NCBI GenBank assembly: GCA_964035545.1
Contig: OZ037771.1
Coordinates: 9,286,408 to 9,350,407 of the forward strand
From: Bugula neritina
Taxonomy: Eukaryota > Bryozoa > Gymnolaemata > Cheilostomatida > Bugulidae
Direction: 5' to 3'
Length of the DNA: 64,000 nucleotides
The position numbers and the translations under genes were made by a program. Position 1 is the first letter of the stretch. Every line of letters begins with the position of its first letter. The notes beneath the pieces were generated by a model that was not told where the DNA came from, ran no database searches, and saw only the letters and a program-made list of their open reading frames with translations. Positions 22,101 to 34,718 of this stretch are shown here, piece after piece.

Positions 22101-22766
22101 TCAGGTGACTTGGACTTCACTTCCACTGTAAAGAGATTGCAACTTTTTGTTTTACATATTTATTTGACAAGTTACTTACAGTTGCAGCCCACTATATGCA
22201 GAGCTGAAGCAATGTTGAACCCCCAACAACTCTGAAAATATATGACAGGTATTTTATACAGATAAGAGAGTGGATATTGTACACATGCAGAGAGGTAGGT
22301 ATATTTTACACAGGTATGTATTGTACACAGGTAAGTAGGTAGGTAAATATTGTACGTAGGTAGAGAGGTAGGTATTGTACACAGACAGGGAGGTGAGTTT
22401 TGTACATAGGTAGGTAGGTAGGTAGGGAGGTAGGTTTTGTACACAGGTAGGTATTGTATACAGCTAGGTATTGTACACAGCTAGGTAGGTATGGTACACA
22501 GGTAGATATTGTACACAGCTAGGTAGGTATGGTAGACACAATAACTTACTTATAATATTGTCAATATCAGGAGATTTTCTACAGGAAGCTGAGTAAGGTA
22601 AGGTTTCCTCTGGTTGAGGGTTTTTACCCAGTGGGGTCCAAGTGCTGCACACTGGCCGATCCATCAGCAGTCTTGGCTGATCTGGTGACAGCATGATGAC
22701 TTGGGAGTTGCACACCATCGCAAGGAGCAGAACTAGCAATGGAATTATGAGCCTGCTCTTTTCCAT
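19195..22766 (-). CDS. Secreted Reeler-domain protein with Thr-rich repeat tail
   Basis: Four exons read 22766-22550, 22125-21986, 20571-20474 and 19939-19195 on the minus strand. All have GT donors (GTAAGT, GTAAGT, GTAAAG) and AG acceptors, and phases 1, 0 and 2 close to 1200 bases (399 residues). Residues 1-21 are a signal peptide (MEKSRLIIPLLVLLLAM...). Next comes a Reeler-like domain to about residue 165: Cys after RPV, a FSGLVLTVVDSNGDATFRGW sheet, a Cys-Pro turn, a W-T-N strand, and the closing CRYVLAQTPFKYW that matches the F-R-A-T-V...W end of Reeler. The last exon then codes a Pro/Thr-rich segment, 11 copies of an (S/Y)PYTTTTR octapeptide and a basic tail. Reeler proteins are extracellular; some invertebrate forms are immune or adhesion proteins, but the role here is unknown. 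The tail suits O-glycosylation. Confidence 0.78.
19507..19782. repeat. 24-bp coding minisatellite in the Reeler gene
   Basis: Eleven copies of a 24-bp unit (tgtatagggagaccgtgttgtggt on the + strand) code (S/Y)PYTTTTR on the minus strand. Eight copies have SPY and three, at the 5' side of the gene, YPY. The unit is a multiple of three, so copy changes keep frame. Confidence 0.93.
20310..20442. repeat. Small inverted repeat in a Reeler intron
   Basis: Arms of about 25 bases (GTGCAGTAATGGAGAAATTGAGA and its near complement) enclose about 80 bases, a MITE-like structure in the intron between exons 3 and 4. Confidence 0.5.
22240..22545. repeat. Degenerate minisatellite in Reeler intron 1
   Basis: Irregular units built from ttgtacacaggtaggta and (GTAG)n. 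It lies beside the exon 1 donor. Many GTAG/GTAGGT words give decoy donors on the + strand only. Confidence 0.85.
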
Positions 22767-25700
22767 TCTGCTATTTGTTAAATATAACAAAAAAATCATA
22801 TTTATCAGTTGATTAAAGAACTCAAGATAGCTTCGAAAAACATTTAATGTTAAAAAATAATTATTTACAGAAAGTGAGCACACTTAAATGCATTCATGAT
22901 AAAAAAAGTTGGTGACAATAGCTATGAGCTGGACTAATGCATAAAATAAATGTACTAACGTTAGAAGCAAACGGGATATTTTAGGTATAGTAGAAGTGAA
23001 GGTCTCACCTGCAAGTCTTTTTGCTAGCTAAGAAAGCAGCGTAATATCACAAAGACCGTAGGTATATGAGATGTTTAGTGTCTCTGTAAGTGGACAATTT
23101 CTCATTTATATTCAATATTAAGCGCTACAGTTTGCAATATGTGTGGAGCAATCCGTAACCATGGCCACTGGTAGCTATATAGATGATTCATCTAAAATAT
23201 GCACGCAGGTTGCTACATTAAGATTAAAGTATGTTTTCAACTATTAAAAGATACTGTTGTGGGGTAAAATACCTCTACTGACCTTAAAACGCATCATTAA
23301 TCTTACATATTTTATGCTAAATATTTACGATATACAACATATTTTTAGTAACTAATGTCAACATTAAACACTAATTATAAGCTGAACTATTTTATTTTTT
23401 CCCTGCAAACCTCAAGTTTGAAAAACAAAATTTTAGAGAATTTGATATTACAAGGTTTGAACCAATTACTTCACACAAAATTATAGTCCCAGTTAGAACA
23501 AACCAGTAAATCTGATGCCTGATAATGAAGTGAATCCTTGTTGATAGATTAGTTAGCCTGAGCGGCTTCCTAAGCTTGCATATTACAGGCATAAGCAGAA
23601 GTCGACAATTGTTTTATTTAAAAAAAAGATCTTTGAGCTTACTGGCCACGTTTATAATGTGTGCATGAAAAATATCACTATTTAATAGGTATTTGATACA
23701 GGTTGTATTGCTGACAATGAATTGATTAGTTATATCTTGAAAACTTGCTATTTACAGATAATTCCAATACTCACTCAGCTCTATGCAGTAAATAAACTAC
23801 ATTGGCTAAACTTTGAATTTGAAATTGAGTAGGTGGTGAATTTGCGCAAGTGTAAGCTGTAGGCAGAGACTTCTGCCAAGAATGTGAGCTAAAGAGGAAG
23901 ACCATGACTCTACTACAAACTCTCAATTAGCTCATGTGTTGCTTATGATAAAACATTGAAATAGTAAAATTTAATCCAAGTAATTGCTGTTAAAGTGTTA
24001 TTGTAAAACTATAATAGTATGATAAAGCAATGTGCCCAAATTTGCCTGATTAATCTACATACAAGAAAATCAACAAAACCTCACTGTGAAGCATACAATT
24101 GTACTATAAACATACTTGAGTGTGATAACAGTTACCTAGTCTGTAATGAAGTAGTAGTTTGTCTGGTATTATAAACACAATTGCCTTCTGAATGGCATGT
24201 ATAGTGATTGTGCAGGAGTAAAACTGAAGGTAGTACCTGAAACAAAATGATATATTGTGGACATCTTCATGTACAGAAATAGCTGAATCAATTAAAAGAA
24301 AAAACAAAAATTTAACTTTTTCTGTATACATGTGGGAGCATATAATTAGCAATACCTCTGCAGTTTACAAGTTATGAAACCAGAAAGCTTGTGGTTCAAA
24401 GAAATGCAGAGCGGTTATTGAATGTCAGAATTAATATCTGAGTTGCTAGAAACATCTGGAAACATAATTGTTAGATATTGGCTATATTACAGTAATACAG
24501 TAACTGAGAAGCTTCTTGCTGAATAATGTGGGAGATGTATCCATTCAAGTGTAGGTATGTAAAAATAAATTGTTTTAACAAATATTTAACTACTCTAGTA
24601 ACACTTGAATTAGAAGAGTTTAAGTATATTAATTATTTACTATGTTAATAACATCTTAGACAATTACTGATAATTGAAATAAGGAAAGCAGCATGCTTAT
24701 CACACAGTATGAACTATTTCAGTGTCAACTCGCTTTGCAGTGCGAGTGGAGCCTCATTCACCTGTAACAAAGGAGGGGTTGATGGCTCACTAAGAGCTCA
24801 GTTTATACCACACATGCTACTCTTCAAGAATATGCTATTTAGTAAACTGATTTCAATTTGACTGTATAGGGCTAAGGGTGCCCTGTAAACGCACTCTCAA
24901 GTTAATGGAATTGTTTCGATTGCAGAAATTTGTTGCAAAACACCAGTTTTTCTAGATATTTGAAGATATGCATTTCTATTAGACAAAATGATAGCACTGC
25001 ATATTTGGCCAATTAAATTTGATGACTTTATTGAAGACGAAGTGTTTTACTTTTCTCCTAGTGAAATGTGCGATCAATCAAACTAATGCTTAGATAAAAG
25101 AGTTACTCTTATGAGGTTTGCTTAGTAGTTCGAGACCTTCGAGTAAGCTGGCAGCAGTCTGTGATGCATCAATTAAAGATAAATTCAACACAAAAATGAC
25201 ACAACTCCTCCCCATTGTGCAAGGTGACAGAGTGCTAAAAGAATATACTTGCTTCTGAAGGAATTACAGACTGAAAAGAATGCAGTAGACAAATTAATTG
25301 TTATTTAAAATATTATAAATATTTATTTTACAAAACAAACTTTGCAGGAATTACGGTTATTAGAATCAAGACTGTCTCTGGACAAAATCACAAAAATATT
25401 TTACAAACAAATAAATTCAAAACAGGTAGATAAGAGTTAGATTGGACCGGAAAAGGGCAATAACTTGTATAAATCACAATATCAGGCAACATGTACAATG
25501 TGTAAAGAATCCAAAAGATATAAAATATTTGAAAAAAATAATAGCAGAGATCAAGCTTATTATTAGGCATAATTATAATAATTAAATTTCACTATCAAAT
25601 ATATTTAGCTATTTTAATATTCTATTTATTGCAAGGTCAGATAACTCTACATAGTAATTGAGCAAACACTAAAGAGAATATGGACACAGAAACTTTAAGC

Positions 25701-25812
25701 CAGAAGATATGTCTACAATCTCAGTAAGAACTTCAAAATAATACTGTAGCACTAAGAATGAGTGCAGCAACACACATATCACCTACAAAATAGCCTGGAC
25801 CGAAATATTTAC
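22767..25812. other. Intergenic, no gene seen
   Basis: AT-rich DNA upstream of the Reeler gene and downstream of the START gene. Short frames here lack codon bias and splice support. I saw no repeat family. Confidence 0.6.
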
Positions 25813-28800
25813 TCATGTATCAGTTATGATGTCATCAGTGATGTCACCAACTTGGATATCTTCAGGTTCCTCAGAACAAGAGGAAGTTGTCTCCACGTTA
25901 GCAGTAGACGAGACATCATTCCAGTCTGCGAACACATACATAATGTTATTATATTTCTGTTCATCATTTTCCTGGCTAACAGAGTGCATATTAATGTTAT
26001 GAAGCTGTATGTTGATGTGGGGTAACTCCTAATGTTGATTCAATTTCAATCAGTAAAACATGATCAAGTTATCACCTATGCTTATCAGTAACAAGCCTCT
26101 ATACCAAAACTTATATAACACAGAACAGCAGCTGCTTAGTCCGGAAAAATGAAAATTTGAGACCCACTTCTTGGTGGTCTTCAATGTTGATAGTTGATGC
26201 CTTATGAGCATGTCATATAGCAAAGTATACCATCCAGCGGTAAAGCGACTCTATGTAGTTATGCTAGAGTAGCAGTTACATTGCATTGTGGTATATATAA
26301 ACACACAGGCTCATGTGTGCAGGCATGCACACACACACGGAGATTACATGACCATAAAGGTTAACAGAGCACAAAATTGTCCATGTTATGTATTTGAAGC
26401 ACTAGAGTCTAGAAGAAGCTACATTTGAATACTTCAGCAGTTTATGCCTTCACAATGAGCATGGAGTGAATGATTTCAACGAAAGAGCCGTAAATGAGTA
26501 CACAAAACTAAGTCACCCAAGCCAATTGGTTGGCATCTAATATACTAACCAATCAAATTCGTCAAGATTTGATCAGGCCACAGCCATGGCATGTATTCTG
26601 GATTGTTCTTTTTCTTCCAAACTTCATAAACTCTGCAGGCCTTCACCATCTTTTGTATAACCTGCCCAGAAGAAACAAGTAAGTTTAGTAACAACCCTGC
26701 AGGCATGTGAGGTGTGATATAACCTCCTCATCTACTAATCATTAAACAAACAATCTATGACCTCCCAGATAATCAGTTCCTATAAACATGGTTAGAGTTA
26801 TTATATATTATCAATAGGCCTACCTTTGGAGCAACAACTGTGAACAACTTGTTAACCAACAAAGCTGGAATTTTCCCTATAACACAGCAGAGCATGTATA
26901 TAGTATAATAACTACTGTATACATTTTCAAAGAGAGGAGTGAAGGGAAAGCATATTACTACCTTCCTCAACAGCTTCCTTCACACAGCTGAAGATTTTCA
27001 ACAACATTTTATACATTGATATAGCTTAACATTTACAAATTCAACAAACAATGCCCTTCAACACTGTAGGATACAAAAGCATACAAAACACAATGCTGAT
27101 AAGCATCAATGAATGAACGACTACTTGGTGATGCAGGAACGCAGATAACATATCAGTTTTAAACTGCAGGCAATAAATTTTTTAAATGTGGCAGTTAATG
27201 TTTTACATTCCGGGATGCTAAAACAGAGACACCCATAAAGTGAATATAGTCTAGGTTATTTCAAACTTTCTGTCTCTAGAAGATTTTATATAAAAAAAAC
27301 GTTTTTATAAACTTGATAGGAAATTAGACTATCATAAAATTTATTATTTCATCATTACACTACTTTCATATGTATATATAAATTTGGGCGAGATACCAGT
27401 AGCTGAAACTTTAACTAAATGGCTATAAGCACAATGGTAAATACCAACTATAAAGGGATAAAATACATGCTCACCCCCAGGATTTGATTGACTGATATAA
27501 GTAAACCTGGTTGCTTGTAGACCAATAACTTCCATGACATAACCTGTATAGTATGAGGTTCCTCTGATAATATTCTTTCTAGGAGGCTCTTTCTAAACAC
27601 AACACATTTCTTATGAAGCACACCGAGTTGCTACTATGACATATCAAACCCACTTTGTGGTACACAGAGTGGCTCAATATCTCATATTATACTTACTTTG
27701 TGGTATACAGAGTGGTTCAACATCTCATATTATACTTACTTTGTGGTACGCAGAGTGGCTCATTATCTCATATTATACTTACTTTGTGGTACACAGAGTG
27801 GTTTATTATCTCGTATTATACTTACTTTGTGGTACACAGAGTGGTTCATTATCATGTACTGATTGCCATCATGTCTCCAAGATCTTTGGGTGACAAAGTC
27901 TCGATTTCTCAGAGGAGATGGCGTCTTGACTACAACAGAACACTAATTTGAGTCCAGGGCATGAGTATAGTCAACATTAGTATGTCAGTAACATAGATTA
28001 GACACAAGGACCTGCTAATACACTAAAATATGGAACTGTGGTACACTAGTGCTAGAGTTCAATCAACTATGTACAAATACGGCCTTTAAATTGTAACATA
28101 AACAAATTAGAAACCTGGACACATGATTTAAACCACAAAATATAAATTAACCAATTAAAAATATATTACTGGATATAAGGTGAAAAATGGCGTTAGAGAT
28201 AATACAAATGTTGAACACATCAAATTCTAAGGACAACTATTATACACTAGTTTGCAAGCTTATACACATGGATTTTTCATTCAATGTTTAGGAACAGTTG
28301 CGCGAATGAAACCACAACCATAAGTTAATGTAAACAGCGACCACAAGCCCACCCATTCAAAACAATAGAAAGGCAGTGCTTTTGTAAACTTAAACTGTCA
28401 CTCATAGTATACACCACATAGCATACAACAATTCTTTTGAGAAGTGCTGAAAACAGCTCAAAATTTAAAAAATAAATTGGTCTTATCGTAGTAGCTAAAA
28501 GTCACCTTGATAGTAGCCGATATCGTTGTTAGAGTCTATAACACAGACCTCTCTAGACTCCACCATTTCCTTATCCCACACTCTCCTATATGCTGCATCG
28601 TGGAGAGCATTGTACATGGTTGAGGCAGCTACATCAACTGAATCAACTATAATCTACATGTAAAGAGGTAGGTCAGTGCAATTCTACTACAAAACTATAT
28701 AAGTATATATAAGTATAACAAGTATATATAAGTATAACAAGTTTAGCAAAAGCAAAATGCTTTTATCGGCACACCATTCATAAAAGATGCCGAAACTTTG

Positions 28801-29619
28801 CATGCTGTGAGGAAATCACAGAAAGGTCATTACTAAAAGCACCCACAAGACCTCATCAGAACGAGTAGAACTAATAGTTTTAGTGAAGGGCATAGAGGGG
28901 TGGGCAGTATTATGGTTGTAGCAGTTATAGTATAAGCAGTAGGAGCTGTACTAGCTAAAGAAGTGTACCCCAAGCAATGGTATATATTAGTAGTAAGATT
29001 TGTAATTACAATAGTATTTTAGTACCCATTAGTTGATATTTATTCATGTTTTATTACATACAAGTAAGATACAGAGATTGTATCACATCCACTGGCCACT
29101 GGCTAAAAATACATTTCAAAGTCTTATCAGTTGAGATATAATCTATTCTATTTACTATAGAATTCAAAAGGCAAATGATATGAAACGGAGATGGCCTGTT
29201 GATAAACTTATAGTCTTCCAATATTAGTTGTGGGTTAGAATTTAGTTATACAGGTCTGCACTTTGCACTTTAGATTTTAGTCAATTGACAGCCTTTTAAA
29301 TTGTAAATACTTCTGTGTGTTACATGTAATGCATGTATGCACATGAGGTAATGTATATATGTCATTGGCATCAAAGCATCTGAGTATATTAATCTGCATA
29401 ACAACATTGAACATACGCAGAATATAATTAGAACCCATATCAAAAAAGAAATGAACTTACTTTAACCATTTTAAAATTACAAATTTCATTGGTACAAGTA
29501 TAGACTGAGCAACTGGACTTTTTAGCCGACAGAATCCATCCTGGGCTGTCACTAGAAGCTAAAGAAATGAGACGATCAAAGTCAGATCTGACAGCTGCAC
29601 GCACTTCGCCAACTTCCAT
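25813..29619 (-). CDS. STARD10: START-domain lipid transfer protein, STARD10-like
   Basis: Seven exons on the minus strand: 29619-29461, 28653-28506, 27929-27826, 27592-27475, 26876-26824, 26661-26550 and 25925-25813. Phases 0,1,0,1,0,1 close exactly to 807 bases (268 residues). The START domain fills most of it: NALHDAAYRRVWD (YRKKWD in human), PSPLRNRDFVTQRSW, YMIMNHSV, TGYVMEVIG, YISQSNPGGKIP, APK, then the C-terminal helix ending WKKKNNPEYMPWLWP. These track STARD10 closely, including the ...KPWLHPEQ end. The last 40 residues are acidic. The family binds phosphatidylcholine or phosphatidylethanolamine in a hydrophobic cavity and moves it between membranes. No signal peptide is seen. STARD2/PCTP and STARD7 are relatives, but the C-terminal region favours STARD10. 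Confidence 0.88.
27645..27862. repeat. 43-bp tandem repeat built from a STARD10-like exon-intron junction
   Basis: About five copies of a 43-bp unit, phase-exact at 27648, 27691, 27734, 27777 and 27820. On the minus strand each holds the end of exon 3 (HSVYHK codons) and its GTAAGT donor. The copy at 27820-27862 is the one used in the gene model. Confidence 0.92.
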
Positions 29620-31059
29620 TGCAACTTCCCTTGAACTGCTACAATACTAGCCAAATGGCAGCAAAAGCCTGGTAGACAAGTGAAACAAGGTTTTTTAAAA
29701 AAAAACATATCCTGAGAACAAGACGGTTTTTTACTATTACATTACTATTATTGACAAATAAGAGCAAGTTTGAAATAACAAACATTCAAGTCTTAATAAA
29801 TATTGATGATTTTATTAAGTTTACATTTCTTGGAATGTTCGGTAAATGCAATAAGTTGCATTATCATTGCTTTATAATGAGTTTTATAGTCATTTCTCAC
29901 AAGTTTTGTTTAAGAGGTTAAATTTTTTAATAAAGCCTCGCCATCAACACCCAATAAGTATAAGTTCACTTGTTACTTGCTTTTTTAGCTTTGTTGGAGT
30001 GGGCAAGACATATCAATACCTAAATTGCGGTGCATTTTTTGTTATTTTTCAATTGAATCAAAATTTATAACTTTATCTTATCGTAGATTGAAATAAGCAA
30101 TTAATAAATCAAAGTTTAACAATTGCATGGTTTTATCATTATTGGATTTAACAATGCTGACAGCATGCTCACTGACTCAGTGTCACAAAATATGTAGTGA
30201 AAGTTGGATAACCAAAATGAAAAATATAAAAAAATTTAGCTTGAATTTCCCTAATGAAAATATTCGAAAAAAGTTTGTCCTTAGTCCATTTTTCATTTTA
30301 ATCATGTATAGTATATAACTATAACAGAAGATTAAAGCAATGCACTTTACAGTTGATTCAATTTCAGCAGATATGGTTGTTCCCGCCATTCTGGATATAA
30401 AAACACAAATAAAATATTTAGGACCATCAGATGACATTGTAGCGAAAAAACTGAAAATAAAACTAGAGAGAATGTACACTGAAAAGAAGGCTTACTTCAT
30501 ATACTTTAACATTACAACCATTAAGGACTAAAACGGATATTGCAGTAACGGTCACGTTATAGTTACTCACTTAACTACAAACTTATAAAATAATAGTAAT
30601 AGTAATAATGGGAAGCATCTATCTGGGATGACACCAAATATAATTAATAATTATAATGATGCTTTATATTTAACAGGTTCCTTTTCAGCACTGGTTGGAG
30701 TTTTCAAAAAGCTAAAAACAAATCACACAAAATGAGAATGACCTTCATCTTCACTTGTAGAATAGATTTAGCTTCTACAGTTCTAGTAGCAATTCTAACC
30801 GCAACAGTAACACTGAGTAACACTAATACTAACAAATATTAATAAAGGGTGTCAGGTGCTGTGCGTAATAAAACTAAAAGTAAAATGCCAAGGGTATTTG
30901 ACTAATTCAGAAAATGCCCTGAAAGCGTTTCAGTATCAGTATGTAATACTGTCATGTAATAACTTATAAGTATAACAACTACACAGAAGCAAACGCTTCA
31001 AATTCAAGACTAAAAGAGTTGAATTATCAATTAAAATAAAATCATATCGGCTCTAAATA

Positions 31060-32580
31060 CTATGAATATCAATATGTAGTTGTACTACTAATTACTAGAC
31101 CTAGTACTAGTAGTACAGTACCAGTAGTAGTAGTAGTACTAGTACTTGGCTTAAAATTCTGTATATACTGATAGTGATTGAGTGATAGTGATACTCATAC
31201 TGATGCGCTTTGACTTACACTTAGAGTTGGTCTTACAGTTACAGTAACAGTTAGACTCAGAGTCAAACTCATAGTCATAGTGATAGTTGACTGTTGAGTG
31301 TTGAGTCATACTCATACTGATACTCACAGTGATAGAATATAAATGTTCATGTTTATGTTACTGGCTAAAATTTGAATTTGAGGTTTGAAAATATACTAAA
31401 ATTAAAGGTTTACTTTCACATCACTAATAGACATTAGTAGAACCCACTAAAACAGCCCACAGTGCACCGAAATGAAACCAAATGGTCTAGGGCGTTCTCG
31501 AACGTGCGAATTAACATTGTGATTGTTATTGTCAATTTCGAGGGAGAAACTATAAACAAATCTAATGAATGCGTTCGCTGTAATAGTTGTAATTTCACTC
31601 TTAAATGTTTTGCGGGTGCGCTTTGTTGGTGATCCATTAAGAGTTGAAGAGAGCTTGCTACGAAAATTTGGGTCAGGGTTTGCTCTATAACATTGATTAT
31701 AATATTATTTAAATAATTTATAATAGTTCAATTATTTCACCAATTCGTTAATGGTCAACAACATCTACTTTTAGTTTAAAAAATTGTATTACAAATATTG
31801 CATTTTTGCATGACCATCAGTATCACTATGAGTATCACTATCAGTATGACTATGGTAATAGTAGATCACTCAAAGTCAATCACAGTGACAGTCTGAGTCA
31901 CACTCAGTCACTGTCAGTGTCATTGTGAGTATCATTGTCAGTGCCAAACTCAATCACAATGTCAATATCAGTATCACTTGCACTTACACTTACAGCTACA
32001 CTATCAGTGCCGAAGGCGAATGATTCTATAAGTATAAGCGGCTCCAAGCTGGTGGTGACTGAGTGCAATAGTTTAACTTTAACTTTAAGTTATTAGTTTG
32101 CGGTTCTCGAGTTTGGAGTTGGGGATATTAATTGGAACTTGGAATCCCAACTTTAAACTCGAGAACTGCAAGTGCAACTGCAAGCTATTGCATTAGCACT
32201 CAGTTGCCACCTACTAGTACTAGGAGCTGCTTACAGTTATAGTTATACTTTATAGAACCATTCATCAGTACCACTTACAATTGCCCTAACTCTCACTCTT
32301 AATCTTAGTCTTATTCTAATTCTTAATTCCTACGAGTATGAGTATCAGTATGAAATTAAGTGTCAGTCAGTATCACTATCAGTTGGAGTTACGCTTACAC
32401 TTACTCTTAGTCTTGCAGTTTCAGTTGCCGTACTGGTACAAGTACTACTAGTACTAGTAGTACTAGTAGGATTCTGAATTACCAATATGAATATGGATAT
32501 CATTATGATTATCATTATAATTATTATAAATATAAGTATTATTATCATTATGATTATGGTTATGGTAATTAGGTGATGGT
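31060..32580. repeat. Cluster of (NATAST)n-like low-complexity tracts
   Basis: Words such as ATAGTGATACTCATACTGAT alternate in both orientations at 31060-31330, 31810-32010 and 32270-32580, with ordinary sequence and a hairpin MITE between. Short runs of TACTAGTAC palindromes occur near 31110-31145 and 32440-32470. Confidence 0.7.
32036..32232. repeat. Hairpin MITE, copy 2, with TA flanks
   Basis: Inverted arms of about 85 bases start AAGCGGCTCC and end GGAGCTGCTT. Both contain a GGTGGYRACTGAGTGC segment and a GTTCTCGAGTTT segment. The element sits between TA dinucleotides, as Tc1/mariner-type MITEs do. Copy 1 at 5110-5235 shares the ends. Confidence 0.7.
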
Positions 32581-33810
32581 ACTACTGCTAGTGGGCAATC
32601 ATCCAATAACTCACTAGTCTTATGGGACTAGGTAGTGTTACACTTGCAGTTTAGTTACTGTTGTTTCATACACAATATGCAAAATGGTTGCTTTGCACAC
32701 AAACTGCTGTCTGTCTATTTTGTATAAAAAATGAATAATAAATTGATCCACTGGATAACCTCTTGAATGGTACTAGTTCACTTATTTATTGCATCCCAGC
32801 TCCCTTACTCTTCCAGCATGTTTTAACAAAAAATATATGCAGTAACTATGTGCTGCCATCTACTGATAACAATATCTAAACCAAGATAGCAGTTCTCCCC
32901 TAACATCTACGTTTCACAATAATCAATAAGCATACAGTGAAATGAAATGTGCAAGTTACTTGTGAGCAGTTCTGTATGACTCAAACTTCAAATAAATAAA
33001 TATATCAAAAATATGTATTTTAAGTAATTTAATGTGTACAAAACGACCTATAAAAATGTCTACGAAATGACCTGCTCGCTAACAGTTACTGTCAGTCATC
33101 AATAAGAATATGAGTATCAGTATGAGTATGATTTAGAATATTACTAGTACTATGAGTATCAGTATGACTATCACTGTGAGTATGGCTATATACTATTACT
33201 ATAGTGGGTTAATCAGCACACATTTTTAAAGAGTTCAGTTTTTTTATAATGTTGTTGGTGAAACACAAAACAAAGATCTGAAAAGAGCACATACTCGAGT
33301 AAAATCTTATTCATTTCATATGATAAAAATTCAATAAAAATATGAATTAAGAAATATGTAAAATGCAAGAAAACCAAATTAACATTATTTAGTCTTTTAT
33401 TTATGACAGCTTATTATTAGTTTCAGATCAATTCAACCAAATTTAGTGTGAATTTGCAGCTGTTTTGATTTAAATATCGTTCATCACATTAAGCGTTAAA
33501 TAGCCATTTTTAATGTCACATATATTAATAAATAATTTTGCCTGAAATGTGGTGGGATTTTTTATTTCTTATTGATCACAAACCACTACTTTTCGTCATC
33601 ATTATTTGGGCCATTGCAAGGATTTTGTTTTTGAAATTGCCTTCTCCAGAATTCTCAAGTCTCTCGGTTTTGAATTACCCATGAAGTCTAATGTTTATGG
33701 GCTGATTTACTAATAAGCAATAAAAAATTATCTTTAATGTATTAGTGTTTCCCCGCAAAAATTAAAATAGTTTTGGTGGGAATTTATCTTTAAGATTTCA
33801 TTCTAGCATT

Positions 33811-33978
33811 AGGGAGCAGTGGTGGTCTAGGGGTTAGATTGTTTCTTTAGTAAACACGAAGTCATTTGTTCAAACTCCAACAAAGGCCATTGGTGATGTT
33901 AGGAAGAGCATCCAGTCATAATTGCTCCTGTGCCCCATCTGAATAATTAGTCCTTAGCCTGATTTAATAAAAAAAAAC
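33811..33978 (+). repeat. tRNA-derived SINE, copy 1
   Basis: Box A-like TGGTCTAGGGGTTAGATTG (33823-33841) and box B-like TTGTTCAAACTCC (about 33867-33879) have the spacing of a tRNA promoter. A body containing GGAAGAGCATCCAGTCATAA and TTGCTCCTGTGCC follows, then an A-rich tail at about 33967-33978. The body is shared with the copy at 53413-53590. Confidence 0.75.
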
Positions 33979-34718
33979 TTTTCATCAGGGGTTTTCTCAT
34001 AGAAATGGCAACTATAAGCTTGCGTGAGAGTTTCATTCCAGCATTAAAAATCGAACAAATTTTCACATAGTAAAAGACACAAAAATAAATAACTAAGTTT
34101 TCAAAAACTGAGTATATGTATTTTAAATTTTATTATAAAAGTGCATATATTGAAAATGAGCAGTCATTATAGTTTTATGCGTGATTTATAATCAATTTAG
34201 CACCTTGATCATGTTTGTGCTAGTACCTACCTATTTGTCTTTGTTGTTTTCATGAAATGCTATTGCTAATCCTTATAACGATAGCATGAGTTTAAAGATT
34301 CAAACTGTCCTCTGACACATGTAGCATTTGATATGTAAAAATGTGCTAGAAAAGTCAAAGTGAAATTGAAAATGAAAAAATCGTCACATTTTGACTAGTT
34401 TAGATTTTTGCCCAATTTGCCAAACCAGGCTCCATTTTTGTGACAACTTTCTATGATATAGCAACATTAGTGTAAGCATGACACTTCGTAATTGTGGGAA
34501 TTCTACTTCAGTCACATTGTTAAATTATGCTGCAAGGCTTAACCTTTTCTCTGTAGTTTCTTTCAGGAAAACATAATTGCTCACTTTTTTGTGTTTAATG
34601 AGGAAACACATGCTTCTTTACAGATAGAGCGCTAAATTGTTTAAAATGTCATTGTAATCCAAAAGTTTATGCACCAGGATATAATTTACTTTAGGTGTAG
34701 AACTGACAATCCTCTGGG

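Larger units (their letters stand above)
29620..34718. other. Intergenic region, repeats only
   Basis: Holds low-complexity ACT/AGT-word tracts (31060-31330, 31810-32010, 32270-32580, 33085-33200), a hairpin MITE (32036-32232) and a SINE (33811-33978). The rest is AT-rich, and I see no gene. Confidence 0.65.

Noticed and set aside
22182-22233. A possible 52-base exon of the Reeler gene with good splice sites on the minus strand
   Set aside because: Including it after exon 1 puts exon 2 out of frame with a stop. Direct joining of 22550 to 22125 keeps frame and the Reeler fold.
27636-27951. Plus-strand frames of 85-98 codons across the 43-bp repeats
   Set aside because: Antisense to the STARD10-like exon 3 and its duplicated junction. 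They are periodic translation only.
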